From NCBI GenBank assembly GCA_036268995.1, contig DATATB010000080.1, positions 85,576 to 149,575 on the forward strand: a DNA stretch of 64,000 bases. The letters are read 5' to 3'. This stretch comes from DATATB01 sp036268995. GTDB lineage: Bacteria; Planctomycetota; Planctomycetia; Pirellulales; PNKZ01. The notes under the pieces were generated by a model. The model was not told the origin of the DNA. It did no database searches and saw only the letters and a program-made list of their open reading frames with translations. Below, in pieces: positions 34,934 to 43,853 of this stretch. Within the stretch, counting starts at the first letter, position 1; each line of letters begins with the position of its first letter. Both the position numbers and the translations under genes were made by a program.

Positions 34934-36094
34934 TTATTCGCTGACCGGCCGGGTTCGCGTGACTTCCGACGGCTTAAGCTGTGCGTCGAGAAAACCGTAG
35001 ATCAGCTCGCGCGATTCATGCGGCACGCTATGGCCGCGGCCGTGAACGAAAAAGGCAAAATTCTCGGGCTTGCCCACGAGTTGGTACACGTCGGCAATCT
35101 TCAACAGCATCAGCACGTGCTGCCGCTGCATCAGCGGATCGCCGTCATTGAGCGCCGAAACGTCGAGATACGCCCGAGGCGCGATCAAAGAGATGATCTC
35201 GTGGATGTCGATCGGCGGCAGTTGGCCGGCCAGCAGTTGCGGCCGGATGTGCTTGAAATAGATGTACCAGTGGTCCCGGGCCCAATTCTCCACGCCCGAA
35301 TTGTGCCGCAGCGATCCTGCGCCGCAGTTGCTGACTGCCGCCTTGATGCGGTCGTCATAAGCGGCCAGGAAGAAGGTGCCGTGCCCGCCCAGCGAGTGGC
35401 CCATCGCTCCGATGTTGGCCCGGTCCACGTCGTCGCGCGTTTCCAGCACGTCGATGGCGATGGAATGCTCGTAGGTGAATTTGCCGACGGCCGTCCACTC
35501 GGGGTGCTTTTCATAAAAGCGATTGGTCTCGTACGGTCCCTCGGGCGGAATGCGATGGCCCGAGACAAAATGCTCCGGGGCGATGACCACGTACCCGCGC
35601 CGGCACATTTGGTCGAGGTAGGCATTGTCGTAGAGTTTCTTTTGATTCGGCTCGAGGCCCGCCTCTTGTCGAATGCCCTGCGGATACGTGCCGTGCAGAG
35701 CCACGACTGCCGGCAGTTTTCCTTTGGCGCCCAACGGCAGTCCCAGATACGCGTGGGCCCGTTCGTCGGCCTCGACGTTGTAGCTGATGAGCAGCCGGTG
35801 GTACGCGTTGTCGATCACTTTGTCTTCGTGAACTTGCAGATCAAGCGGCGGCTTTTGAGCCGGTTTCTGATTGTCGCGAATCAAGTCGAGGTAGCGCTGC
35901 TTGAGCTGCTGGCGATGACGCTGCCAATCGTCGGCCGTCTTGACGCCCGAGAGCAGATCGTCCCAAGACGAATGAATCACCGGCGGCGCCGAGCGCGGCC
36001 GCGCGGCGGCCGGATCATCGCCAAAGGCCGGACTGGCGATAGCCGTGCAAACCAAAATGGCGAATGGCAGGGACCATCGGCGGCGGAGGAACAT
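34934..36094 (-). CDS. secreted alpha/beta hydrolase (dienelactone hydrolase-like)
   Basis: 386 residues from ATG 36094, giving a signal peptide ending ASPAFGDD (about 1-25). The nucleophile elbow is MGHSLGGHGTFF (Ser near 240). An Asp in LNDGDPLMQ and His in HGRGHSVPHE (near 350) complete a plausible triad. The oxyanion region VVALHGTYPQG lies near 150. Similar secreted hydrolases in planctomycetes act on sugar esters such as acetyl-xylan, but the substrate is unknown. Confidence 0.85.
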   Translation of the reverse strand: MFLRRRWSLPFAILVCTAIASPAFGDDPAAARPRSAPPVIHSSWDDLLSGVKTADDWQRHRQQLKQRYLDLIRDNQKPAQKPPLDLQVHEDKVIDNAYHRLLISYNVEADERAHAYLGLPLGAKGKLPAVVALHGTYPQGIRQEAGLEPNQKKLYDNAYLDQMCRRGYVVIAPEHFVSGHRIPPEGPYETNRFYEKHPEWTAVGKFTYEHSIAIDVLETRDDVDRANIGAMGHSLGGHGTFFLAAYDDRIKAAVSNCGAGSLRHNSGVENWARDHWYIYFKHIRPQLLAGQLPPIDIHEIISLIAPRAYLDVSALNDGDPLMQRQHVLMLLKIADVYQLVGKPENFAFFVHGRGHSVPHESRELIYGFLDAQLKPSEVTRTRPVSE

Positions 36095-36215
36095 AGCGGG
36101 GTCGCTTTCGCTCGGCACATGAGGCGCGGACACGGGGCCAGGCCACCGGTTTTAGCGGCCATCGGCTCGGGCGGCAAGAAAGTTGCCGAATCGCTGCCTG
36201 CGGCGTGCTCGGGCC

Positions 36216-37253
36216 TTACCAGGGGCGCGGCAGCGTGCCGTGAGTGGCGGTGAAGACTTCCAGCCGGTGGGGACGATAGTCGTCCAGCGTGTCCAGCGGC
36301 GGCAATTCGGTGGCCAGTGGGTTGTGAAAACTGCCGAGCGGATGCGTCGAAGGCTTCAAGGGGAGGCAAAATCGGTCGAGGTCCTGCCCTTCGAGATCAA
36401 CCACGCGCACCTGGAGGCAATTGGCGTACACTTCGACCAGGCCGAAATGATTGCGCTTCGATTTGCTGGCGGCCGTGATGGGCTTGGGCGGGGCGGCTGG
36501 ATACAGATTCGAACTGCCGCCGCCGCTGACGACATAGGTAATGCCGTCCAGCGGCCTCGTGCGGTCGTAGTAGTGGTTGTGGCCCGCGAGCACTGCCACC
36601 GTGTCACTGCCGCGCAGGCCGGGATGCAGCCAGAAGCGCCGCGCCATCTGCTGGACCCAATCGCGATCGCCACTGGTAAACACGGGCCGATGCAGGCAGA
36701 CAATCGCCGTGCCCGGGTGATGCTCGAGCTGCCACTTCAAGAATCGGGCCTGCTCGCTGCCGGCCGCCAGAGAGCGTTCGCTGTTGAGCATCAGAAAATT
36801 GATGCCGCGATGCCGGAAGTGATAAAACGTGTCCGGCAGCGCGGGAAAATACTGACGGAAGCGAATCTCGCCGTGATCGTTGTAATCGGGCAGGCGATCG
36901 TGATTGCCAACCACCGGCATGATGCGAATGCGATGCCTGGCTGCGCGGTGCAGCAAGTCGTCCCATTGCGACTGGTTGTCGGCGTCGTCGACCAGGTCGC
37001 CGAGGTGCAAGGCGAACTCGACGTGCTCATCGCCCATTCGGTCGAAAATGCGTTCGGCAATCTCGCCGTCCAGTTGCGTATCGCCCACAAAGCCGAAGCT
37101 CCACAGTTTTTCGCCTTGCGGAGCCAGCTTCTCGGGCTCGCCGATAGTGGGCGTCACGCGCGACCACGCATATCCGGTAAAGACCGCCAGGCCAACGAGC
37201 AAAGTCGACAGAGCCAGCGTACGGCGAATTGTGAACCAGCGCCGAAAGTTCAC
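36216..37253 (-). CDS. membrane-anchored metallophosphoesterase
   Basis: 345 residues, GTG start. One N-terminal hydrophobic helix (about 12-30) anchors or exports it. Calcineurin-type metal motifs are complete: FVGDTQLD, LHLGDLVDDAD, VVGNHDR, CLHRPVF and AGHNHYYDR. It is likely a periplasmic phosphodiesterase or phosphatase similar to purple acid phosphatase-type proteins. The C-terminal 90 residues form a beta domain. Substrate unknown. Confidence 0.9.
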   Translation of the reverse strand: MNFRRWFTIRRTLALSTLLVGLAVFTGYAWSRVTPTIGEPEKLAPQGEKLWSFGFVGDTQLDGEIAERIFDRMGDEHVEFALHLGDLVDDADNQSQWDDLLHRAARHRIRIMPVVGNHDRLPDYNDHGEIRFRQYFPALPDTFYHFRHRGINFLMLNSERSLAAGSEQARFLKWQLEHHPGTAIVCLHRPVFTSGDRDWVQQMARRFWLHPGLRGSDTVAVLAGHNHYYDRTRPLDGITYVVSGGGSSNLYPAAPPKPITAASKSKRNHFGLVEVYANCLQVRVVDLEGQDLDRFCLPLKPSTHPLGSFHNPLATELPPLDTLDDYRPHRLEVFTATHGTLPRPW

Positions 37254-37363
37254 CGAATGCTCCCATGCGTGCCAATGAAGCAGCTTTCGGCGGCAATCGT
37301 AGCGGCTGGCGCGCTACGCACGAAGAGCAATAGCGGCTGGCAAAACGTGGTTTGCTAGCATGA

Positions 37364-37465
37364 CCGTAGCCGTCTCGCTTCGGCGAGCCGAGCCCACGCA
37401 ACTCGGCTGACGCTGGGTGGGTCGATCGGTCGCGCCTGCATCCCGGCGGAACGGGATGGCTACGG
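37364..37465. repeat. inverted-repeat element of about 100 bases
   Basis: Terminal inverted 8-mers CCGTAGCC (37364-37371) and GGCTACGG (37458-37465) enclose further palindromic GC-rich sequence including TTCGGCGAGCCGA. It ends 20 bases from the stop codon of the acetyltransferase gene. No coding capacity, so a small palindromic element rather than an insertion sequence. Confidence 0.55.
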
Positions 37466-37485
37466 TGGGCAGCGCCTATTCGACC

Positions 37486-38064
37486 TCAGCCGGTGGCGTA
37501 GCTGACCGTCTCGACGGCTTTGTAGACCGTGCGGGCTTTGAAGAAGCCAAGCCGGCGGTAAAGGCGGATGGCACCCTCGTTCTGAGCGGTGACTTCCAAA
37601 AATGCCCGCTGCAAGCCGGCCCGCTGAAAGCCTTCGAGCGCTTTGAGCATCAGGCAGCTTCCCAAGCCGCGGCCGCGATGTTCGGGCACGATGCCCAGGT
37701 TCTGCACGGCACCCATTCCCGAGCGGTCGCGGATGCCCTGGATTGTGCCGCAACAGCCGGCTGGCTCGTCCTGTTCGGCCGCATCGAGCGATTCGAGTGC
37801 TAGCAGCCAGGTCGCCTCGGCCAGAAAACCCTCTTTGTGGGCGATCTCGGTCATCAGCCGCACGCAGCCGTCGTAGTCACCCAGGCAGGGGAACACGTTG
37901 GCGTCGATTTCGGAGCGAAAGCTGAGGTACTTCGTTTCGGCATGGGCGACGACGAGCTCCGGGTGCCAGGCGAGCAGGCGATAGCCCGGCGGCGGCACCG
38001 GCTCGGGCAACGTGCGCCCGAGATCGATTTCCATCCGAAAACGCTTGAAGTAAGTGAGGCCCAT
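37486..38064 (-). CDS. GNAT-family N-acetyltransferase
   Basis: 192 residues. Acetyl-CoA binding motif A is VPEHRGRGLGSCLMLKALEG (near 130-149) and motif B is EVTAQNEGAIRLYRRLGFFK. The N-terminal half is diverged and may hold a degenerate second GNAT-like fold. The acceptor cannot be predicted. The ATG at 38064 is the first in frame after stops. Likely monocistronic. Confidence 0.85.
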   Translation of the reverse strand: MGLTYFKRFRMEIDLGRTLPEPVPPPGYRLLAWHPELVVAHAETKYLSFRSEIDANVFPCLGDYDGCVRLMTEIAHKEGFLAEATWLLALESLDAAEQDEPAGCCGTIQGIRDRSGMGAVQNLGIVPEHRGRGLGSCLMLKALEGFQRAGLQRAFLEVTAQNEGAIRLYRRLGFFKARTVYKAVETVSYATG

Positions 38065-38374
38065 TAAATTTGGCCCGTAAAGCGAGCGGACGAAGAAGCC
38101 CGCGCCGTCCGGGTACGGTTGGCGCGCGAACCAGCGGCCCGGCCTCCGACTGTTCTCAAATGTATACGGCTATCGCCGCAACGTCAAATTATCACCTGCC
38201 GGCGGCCCCCATGCGGCTGCGGGGGTGCGCAAACAAGCGACCATCCAGTCATCGGCTTGGCTCGTTGGTACTGAAGCAAATTTCTTACCAAGAGTCTTAC
38301 AAGCGATACGTTTAGCGCCGTGCGCCGGGGGGGCGGGCGTTTCATAAAGCCGCGACCGGTGGTCGCGGCCCTAC
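38065..38374. other. 310-base region between acetyltransferase and endonuclease IV genes
   Basis: No gene seen. It is moderately AT-rich in the middle (38155-38310), where a promoter for the acetyltransferase may lie. It holds the second copy of the 19-base hairpin repeat next to the endonuclease IV stop codon. Confidence 0.45.
38350..38368. repeat. short palindromic repeat, copy 2
   Basis: Identical to 5314-5332, including the ATAAAG flank. It lies 6 bases after the endonuclease IV stop codon; on the minus strand the hairpin is followed by CTTTAT, so it could terminate that transcript weakly. Confidence 0.7.
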
Positions 38375-39238
38375 TCAGCCCGCGGCATCGACAAGGTTGC
38401 GCAAAGTGGCCAAATTGATTTCGTCGAGGTCTACGCCGTCGCGGTCGCCTTTGGGGGTCTCCAGGTACATGGGAATGTTCTGGAAATGTTCGTCATTCAG
38501 CAAATGGCGGAAGGCGTCCAGCCCGATCAAGCCCTCGCCGATATGCGCATGGCGATCGACGTGCGACCCCAGCGGCTTGACGCTGTCGTTGACGTGGACC
38601 GCCTTGATGAGTTTGAGCCCAAAGGTAGTGTCCATCGCCCGCAGGGTGGTCCGGTAATCGCGCAAGCTGGCCAGAGGGTAGCCGGCGGCAAAGACGTGGC
38701 AGGTATCGATGCAGACCCCCAGCCATGCGGCATCCCGCACGCCGTCGATAATGGTGGCCAGATGTTCGAAGCGGGCGCCCAGCGTGCTGCCTTGGCCAGC
38801 GGTGTTTTCCAACAGGCAGCCGGCAGACACGTTGGCCGTACGCTGGCGAACTTCGTCCAGGGCGGCAATGATACGCTGGAGTCCGCTCTCCTCCGTTCCG
38901 GTGGTGAACGCGCCCGGGTGGGTCACCACCCAGGGGATGCCCAGCAGCGACGCCCGCTCCAACTCTTCGACGAACGCGTCGATCGACCGACGCCACAGCA
39001 CGTCGTCGGGCGCGGCCAGATTAATGAGATAGGAGTCGTGTGCCAGCGGATGCAAAAGTCCCGCATCGCTCACCGCCTGCTTGAACTGTTCCGCCTCGGG
39101 CGGGGTAATCGGCTTCGCCCGCCACTGGTTGTTATTTTTGGTAAAGATTTGGCAACACTGCATTCGCAGCTCGGCCGCCTTCTGCGGGGCCTTGTAGTAC
39201 CCCCCGACAATCGACATGTGGGCACCAAGGATTGGCAT
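38375..39238 (-). CDS. nfo: endonuclease IV (AP endonuclease)
   Basis: 287 residues, full length. Metal-binding motifs in order: GAHMSIVGG, AHDSYLINLA, VVTHPGAF, LENTAGQGS, CIDTCHVFAAGYPL, VHVNDS, HAHIGEG and YLETPKGD. It cuts DNA at abasic sites in base-excision repair using three zinc ions. A broken duplicate of its first 28 codons lies about 580 bases upstream at 39735-39816, with an unknown gene between them on the other strand. Confidence 0.96.
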   Translation of the reverse strand: MPILGAHMSIVGGYYKAPQKAAELRMQCCQIFTKNNNQWRAKPITPPEAEQFKQAVSDAGLLHPLAHDSYLINLAAPDDVLWRRSIDAFVEELERASLLGIPWVVTHPGAFTTGTEESGLQRIIAALDEVRQRTANVSAGCLLENTAGQGSTLGARFEHLATIIDGVRDAAWLGVCIDTCHVFAAGYPLASLRDYRTTLRAMDTTFGLKLIKAVHVNDSVKPLGSHVDRHAHIGEGLIGLDAFRHLLNDEHFQNIPMYLETPKGDRDGVDLDEINLATLRNLVDAAG

Positions 39239-39326
39239 GCTTTACGACCCCATCTCTCGGCGTGCGACGACATTACCGCCGGCGTAGAATGTGTCAAACA
39301 ACAAAATGAGAAGCTTCTGGACAATC

Positions 39327-39662
39327 ATGGCGAAATCACTCGACCAAGTCGACGTGCTAGTGCGGACGGCCATTGCCGCGTTGGGACCGGCTCGCCTCAG
39401 AGCCGAAGTACAAAAGGTCCTCATCGTTCCGATACAGCAGCGACGGACCTATCTGACCAAGGCCGGCGTCGAAGCGCAAGGGGACCTCTGGCTCTTCGCC
39501 AGACTCCCAGAACGGGACGTCGGATTGGCGTACGCCGATGAAGGCTACGGTGCAATGGGTTGGCCCTGGGGACTCGTCTTTGTTTCGAGCACAGATTTTG
39601 GCGACACGGGCGGGTGGTATTCAACTCTCTTGGAACTTATCGAAGACTCCGGGTGGTTTTGA
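39327..39662 (+). CDS. small protein of unknown function
   Basis: 111 residues from ATG 39327; an earlier in-frame start at 39291 adds 12 residues. Soluble, begins MAKSLDQVDVLVRTAIAALG. The C-terminal half is aromatic and Gly-rich (EGYGAMGWPWGLVFVSST, GGWYSTLLELIEDSGWF). No family is recognised. Its GC content looks slightly lower than its neighbours, and it sits between nfo and an nfo fragment, which suggests insertion with a rearrangement. Confidence 0.5.
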   Translation: MAKSLDQVDVLVRTAIAALGPARLRAEVQKVLIVPIQQRRTYLTKAGVEAQGDLWLFARLPERDVGLAYADEGYGAMGWPWGLVFVSSTDFGDTGGWYSTLLELIEDSGWF

Positions 39663-39734
39663 GCCAATCGCATCGGCCCGTTCCGGACGCCGTTAGTGTT
39701 GTTCCGGCAAACTTTCCCTTCGTGAGCAGAATGC

Positions 39735-39816
39735 ACTGGCAGCCGCGGAGCCGGCCGCTCTCGGCGGCCTTGTAATAGCCGCCGGCAATGGACATGTGGG
39801 CGCCGAGAATGGGCAT
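39735..39816 (-). pseudogene. 5' fragment of an endonuclease IV gene
   Basis: On the minus strand from ATG 39816 the reading is MPILGAHMSIAGGYYKAAES then GRLRGCQCI. The first 17 codons match intact nfo at 39238 with one change (V to A), then similarity fades after GCQC and the catalytic region is absent. It is a truncated second copy, diverged at synonymous sites, so not a recent exact duplication. Confidence 0.8.
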
Positions 39817-39978
39817 AAGTTTACGCGGCCGAGTTCGGTGGGGGGCGTGATTGGGTATTTAGAGCGACGTGTTTGCTTTAACTCAAGCGGTCCCCAGCGG
39901 TCAAGCGGCTAATAGCGTTACCGCGATTCCCCTTCGCCAGAGGTAGTGGGGAATGTCGGCGGTCGCCTCCGGTTTGCG

Positions 39979-40046
39979 TGGCGAGCCGGGAGTGTCAGCG
40001 ACCGGAGGAAGCGCGAACTCCGGTCGGTGACCCTCCCGGCTCGCCA
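39979..40046. repeat. 29-base inverted repeat
   Basis: Arms 39979-40007 and 40018-40046 pair at 27 of 29 positions around a 10-base loop. The arms start TGGCGAGCCGGGAG and end in the complementary CTCGCCA. No T-run follows. It resembles the CGAGCCG-type palindromes elsewhere in the window. Confidence 0.75.
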
Positions 40047-40283
40047 AAGGAGCGGCTCGCCAAAGAAAAAGCTCGATGTCCAGCGGCGTTTTTGCGGCAA
40101 TTGCAAAGTGGCTCACGATTCGCTTGCCTTCGCCGGCTGCCAGTCACTAGAATCAACGATGACACGGCGCGTTGGCGCTGGTGGCGCGGCCGTTGGCGGT
40201 AGCGGTCGGCGGCGACCGGTTTTGCCTAGGGCAATTGGGTTCTGCCTGGCCGAGTGGTTCTTTTCGTCGCGGGAGCAGCGGCT

Positions 40284-40766
40284 ATGCGCCGGAGCTGGAA
40301 CGTGTTCAGTGCTTCGTGGCGGCGGCTGGTGGGTCTGGTGCGGCGGCCTTCGAAAAGGGACCGCGACGCGACCGAGTTCGAGACGGCCCGCCGGCATTTT
40401 CATCACCATCGCGAATGGCTCGAAGCCAAGTTCTTCGAGCTGGCCTCCGGCAGCGGCAAGCCCCGCGGGCTGCGCTGGACCGATTGCGATTTCGACAACG
40501 ACGTGACCTACGCCCGCGACCGCCGTAGCGGCGAATTGTGTGCTTTTGTCGCGGTGACGATCGCTTTCGACGCCATCGAGGGCGGACTGATGGAAGGCGT
40601 CGAAGCGGTGGGCAACTTACGGGCGGCCAGTGCCGTGTTTCGGCTCGACCGCGGCCGTTGGCAAACCGACGGCCGGGCGATCTTCAATCTCAGCCCTTCC
40701 GAGGCTATCGCCTATTACCAGGACAACCTGGTGCTCGTGGGTCACGAACCCTCGAGCCAGCGATAA
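40284..40766 (+). CDS. conserved protein of unknown function
   Basis: 160 residues, GGGAG 8 bases before the ATG. A basic N-terminus of about 35 residues precedes a compact alpha/beta domain with GLRWTDCDFDNDVTYARDR and GELCAFVAVTIAFDAIEGG then FRLDRGRWQTDGRAIFNLSP. No signal peptide or transmembrane helix. It resembles unnamed planctomycete proteins but no function is known to me. It converges on flgL. Confidence 0.6.
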   Translation: MRRSWNVFSASWRRLVGLVRRPSKRDRDATEFETARRHFHHHREWLEAKFFELASGSGKPRGLRWTDCDFDNDVTYARDRRSGELCAFVAVTIAFDAIEGGLMEGVEAVGNLRAASAVFRLDRGRWQTDGRAIFNLSPSEAIAYYQDNLVLVGHEPSSQR

Positions 40767-40774
40767 ATCGCCAC

Positions 40775-40809
40775 GGACAACGGACCACTGACCACGGACA
40801 ACTGACCTG
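40775..40809. repeat. heptanucleotide array between convergent genes
   Basis: Five phased 7-mers: GGACAAC, GGACCAC, TGACCAC, GGACAAC, TGACCTG. The last ends at the base next to the flgL stop codon; the first lies 8 bases after the stop of the facing gene. Confidence 0.7.
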
Positions 40810-43803
40810 CTACAGGTAGTTGAGCAGCGTCAGCTTAGAAGTGATCGCCGCCACTTGCAGGGTCGCCTGAAACGCGGTCTGAATCGACATCAGATTCGTG
40901 ATGGCCTGCGTCATGTCGACGTCCAGGTCACTGCTCTTCACGGACTGCAATTGCACCTGGTCTGATTGCGATTGCGATTGCAGCGAATTGATATTTTGCA
41001 ATTGGACGCCGATCTCGGCTTCGGCGGCACCCACCTGGGAGCTGCTGCTCTGGAGCAGCGCCACGGCACTTTCGACGCCGGCGGTGTCGCCGGTTTGCAA
41101 GGCCTTGCTGAGTTGAATGAGCGCGCTGAACGCGCCTTGCACCTCGATCGGATTGGTATCGCTGCCGGTCAGGGTCGCCGGCGTGCCGCCGGCCAGCGTG
41201 GACGTGGCCGGCAGAGTACCCAGCGTGCCCGATCCATCGTTGCCAGAGTCGGTGGTGCCCAGGCTAGCGGTGAAGTATTGGCTGGCCGTTGGATCGCCCG
41301 CCACGAGGCTCACGATCGAGCTGGCCGTAGCGGTGGAAGGGTCGACATCGAGCGTGAGGGTCTTGGTCGCAGTGTCATAGTTGACGCTGGGGCCGCCGCC
41401 GGTGTTTTCGAAGACGACAGAGGCGCCGTTCATGCTCGTGCCGGCCGCCGTGGCCGTGAACACCAGATCGTTGTTGCTGCCGGGAAATGTCACCGAGACC
41501 GAGGGGTCCGTGGCGGCCGCGGTCGCGGTGCCCGTAGACGAGCCGGAAGGAATCAGGCCCAACTGTTGCGCGACCGCCGGACTGGTGCCGCCGCTGACCG
41601 TCAGCGTTTGCGTGCCGCTGGGGTCATCGTCGGTGAGTTCGATGCCGTTTCCGTTGGTGGCCAGGCTGGCGTGCACGGGCACGCCGCTGCCCAGGTTGGT
41701 GGCGTTGTTGTTGATGGCATTGATCACGTCGCCGATGGTTTCTGCCCCGGTCAGGTCGACGGGAATGCTCACGCCGTCGGTGCGCTGAATGACGAAGGCT
41801 GGGCTGGTCGTCGAACTCAAGCCTTGCCCGTTGTTGAGCGATGCTAGGGGCGTCGACTGGGTCAAGCTGCGGATGCCCAGCTCGGTGGCCGTGCTGCCGC
41901 CGTTCTCGCCGATCGTCATTTGCGAGCCGCTGAGTGCCGAATAGACTTCGATGCCGGTGGCGCCCGGATTGATCTGTGCCTGCAACCCAGCCCCGCTGGT
42001 ATTGAGCGTGTTGATCAGATCCTGAACCGTCTTGTCGCCCGAGATGTTGATGTTGTAGGTTTGCCCGCCGTTGGTGACTTGCAAGCCCGACGTCTGATCG
42101 AGATTCACGCCGCTGCCGCCGGACATCTGCACGGCGGGGCCGCCCAGTGTATATGAGTCGAAGACCGGGCCGGCGCCGTTGTTGTTGAGTTCGGCCGGAT
42201 CGAGATTGGCGGTGAAGGTGCCCTGCGCGTTGATGGCAGCCACGACCTGATTGGCGGTGGTGACGCCGCTTTGGACATAGACGGTCAGCGTGTTGGGATC
42301 GCCGCCGGTGTTATACGTATTGGCCCGATTGTTGCCGACGCTGGCCGCCTGGATCACGCCGTCGCCGGTATTGGGTTCGGCCGAGGTGTCGCGCGTGGCG
42401 GTGAAGGTGCCCTCGGCGTCGATGGCGTTGATCATGGCGCTGGTCGAGGTTTGGTTTGATCCGTCGACCGTGAGCGTCAGCGTCTTGGTCGACGCATCGT
42501 ACGCGGCCTGGGCCGTGTTGCCGATGTTGCCGCCATTGACGATGTTGACCGACACGCCGTTGAAAGCGGTGCCCGGCTGATTGGCGGTGAGGATTAGGTC
42601 GTTGTTGGCTCCGGCCAAGGTGAGCGCGGCCGTGGCCGGCACACCGGTGGCCGAGTAGCTGGCCGTGGCCGTGCCGTTGGTAATGCCGGGACCGGCCTGC
42701 AGCCTCGACGAATCGACGAGGTTGACGGTCGCGCCGTTGTACTGCGCGCCATTGGACGCCGCTTGAACCAGGATGTCGTTGGCGGGCCCAGGTTGCGTGA
42801 GCACGGCGCTGGCTCGCGAGCCCAGCAGATCGCTGAGCGGCGTGGTCGCGGTCAGGACCGGATTCAGGTCGCCGCCGACGATGCTTGTGCCCGAGCCATT
42901 GGTGTCCAAGATGCCCAGCGCCGCCGCCACGTGGCCGTCGCCCACGTCGCCGATCGACAAGGTTCCACCGCCGGAAGTCAATTGGACGTCCAGTCCGCTG
43001 CTGGTCACCCGTGCGGTCACGGTGCTTCCGGCCGGCGGATGCTCTTCGATCAGTTGGGCCACGTCGCCGATGGTCGCGGCTTGCGACAAGTCGATCGTGC
43101 TGGTGTTCGTGCCATTGGAAATGGTGATGCTGCCGATGGGAACGCCCTGGCCTCCATTCAATTGCGACAGCGGGGTGGTCTGAGTGAGGACCGGGTTCAG
43201 ATCGGCCGCCGCGCCCAGCGGCGCCGACAGGGCGCCGAACACCTGACTGCCCGGCAAGTTGATGCCCATCAACGTGTTGATGTCCGAATACGTCTGCATC
43301 GTCTGCTGGTTGCCGGTGTAGAGCACACCGTTGGGCTGTTCGACGAAGGGCTGGGTGTTGACGTTCGAGCCGGCGAACAGGTATTGGCCGTTGAACTGCT
43401 GATTGGCCAGCGACGTGAGTTGATCGAGCGCCGAATTGATCGACTGGATGGCGGTTTGCTGAGTGCCGGACGTGGCCGACGTGCTGATGGCCGCCATGGC
43501 CGTCGACTGGACGCTGGTCAACAGCGTGTTGACCTGGCCCAGCGTGCTTTCGGCCGAATTGAGCGTGGCCTGGGTGTTGGTCAGATTGGTTTGGGCCGTG
43601 GTTTTCTGCAGCAGCAGGCTTTCGACCGCCATGCCCTGCATGGCGGCGTTGGGGTTATCGCTGGGATGCAGCAGTTGGTTGCCGGTGCTGATCTGCTCCT
43701 GCAGATTCGAAAGCTGCTGTTGGTCGCCCTCCATCTGCGCGACCAATTGCTGGCTGACGTATTGATCACTGGTGCGCGTGGAGGAGATGGAGCTGATGTA
43801 CAT
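40810..43803 (-). CDS. flgL: flagellar hook-associated protein 3 (FlgL), greatly enlarged
   Basis: 997 residues, about three times the usual FlgL. Flagellin-like helical ends are intact: the N-terminal SSTRTSDQYVSQQL (about 6-165) and C-terminal ITNLMSIQTAFQATLQVAAI (about 905-997). Between them are repeated beta modules: 'flagellin hook IN' motifs (PLSQLNGGQGVPIGSITISN, TPLASLNNGQGL..) alternating with Asn/Gly/Thr-rich blocks such as NNDLILTANQPGTAFNGVSV. It joins hook to filament; the expanded middle would form a surface-exposed domain. Last gene of the flagellar operon. Confidence 0.92.
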   Translation of the reverse strand: MYISSISSTRTSDQYVSQQLVAQMEGDQQQLSNLQEQISTGNQLLHPSDNPNAAMQGMAVESLLLQKTTAQTNLTNTQATLNSAESTLGQVNTLLTSVQSTAMAAISTSATSGTQQTAIQSINSALDQLTSLANQQFNGQYLFAGSNVNTQPFVEQPNGVLYTGNQQTMQTYSDINTLMGINLPGSQVFGALSAPLGAAADLNPVLTQTTPLSQLNGGQGVPIGSITISNGTNTSTIDLSQAATIGDVAQLIEEHPPAGSTVTARVTSSGLDVQLTSGGGTLSIGDVGDGHVAAALGILDTNGSGTSIVGGDLNPVLTATTPLSDLLGSRASAVLTQPGPANDILVQAASNGAQYNGATVNLVDSSRLQAGPGITNGTATASYSATGVPATAALTLAGANNDLILTANQPGTAFNGVSVNIVNGGNIGNTAQAAYDASTKTLTLTVDGSNQTSTSAMINAIDAEGTFTATRDTSAEPNTGDGVIQAASVGNNRANTYNTGGDPNTLTVYVQSGVTTANQVVAAINAQGTFTANLDPAELNNNGAGPVFDSYTLGGPAVQMSGGSGVNLDQTSGLQVTNGGQTYNINISGDKTVQDLINTLNTSGAGLQAQINPGATGIEVYSALSGSQMTIGENGGSTATELGIRSLTQSTPLASLNNGQGLSSTTSPAFVIQRTDGVSIPVDLTGAETIGDVINAINNNATNLGSGVPVHASLATNGNGIELTDDDPSGTQTLTVSGGTSPAVAQQLGLIPSGSSTGTATAAATDPSVSVTFPGSNNDLVFTATAAGTSMNGASVVFENTGGGPSVNYDTATKTLTLDVDPSTATASSIVSLVAGDPTASQYFTASLGTTDSGNDGSGTLGTLPATSTLAGGTPATLTGSDTNPIEVQGAFSALIQLSKALQTGDTAGVESAVALLQSSSSQVGAAEAEIGVQLQNINSLQSQSQSDQVQLQSVKSSDLDVDMTQAITNLMSIQTAFQATLQVAAITSKLTLLNYL

Positions 43804-43853
43804 GGTCGATGTCTGGCAAGGGCCGTCCTGGGATCAAACTCCAACAGCGTGCA

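Larger units (their letters stand above)
39663..40283. other. 620-base region with gene fragment and palindrome
   Basis: Contains the nfo fragment (39735-39816) and a 29-base inverted repeat (39979-40046). The rest has no supported gene. Confidence 0.5.

Noticed and set aside
37364..37465. insertion sequence remnant
   Set aside because: Terminal inverted 8-mers exist, but there is no transposase frame and no visible target duplication, so it is called only a palindromic repeat.
39735..39816. second functional endonuclease IV
   Set aside because: Only the first 28 or so codons are similar; the catalytic region is missing.
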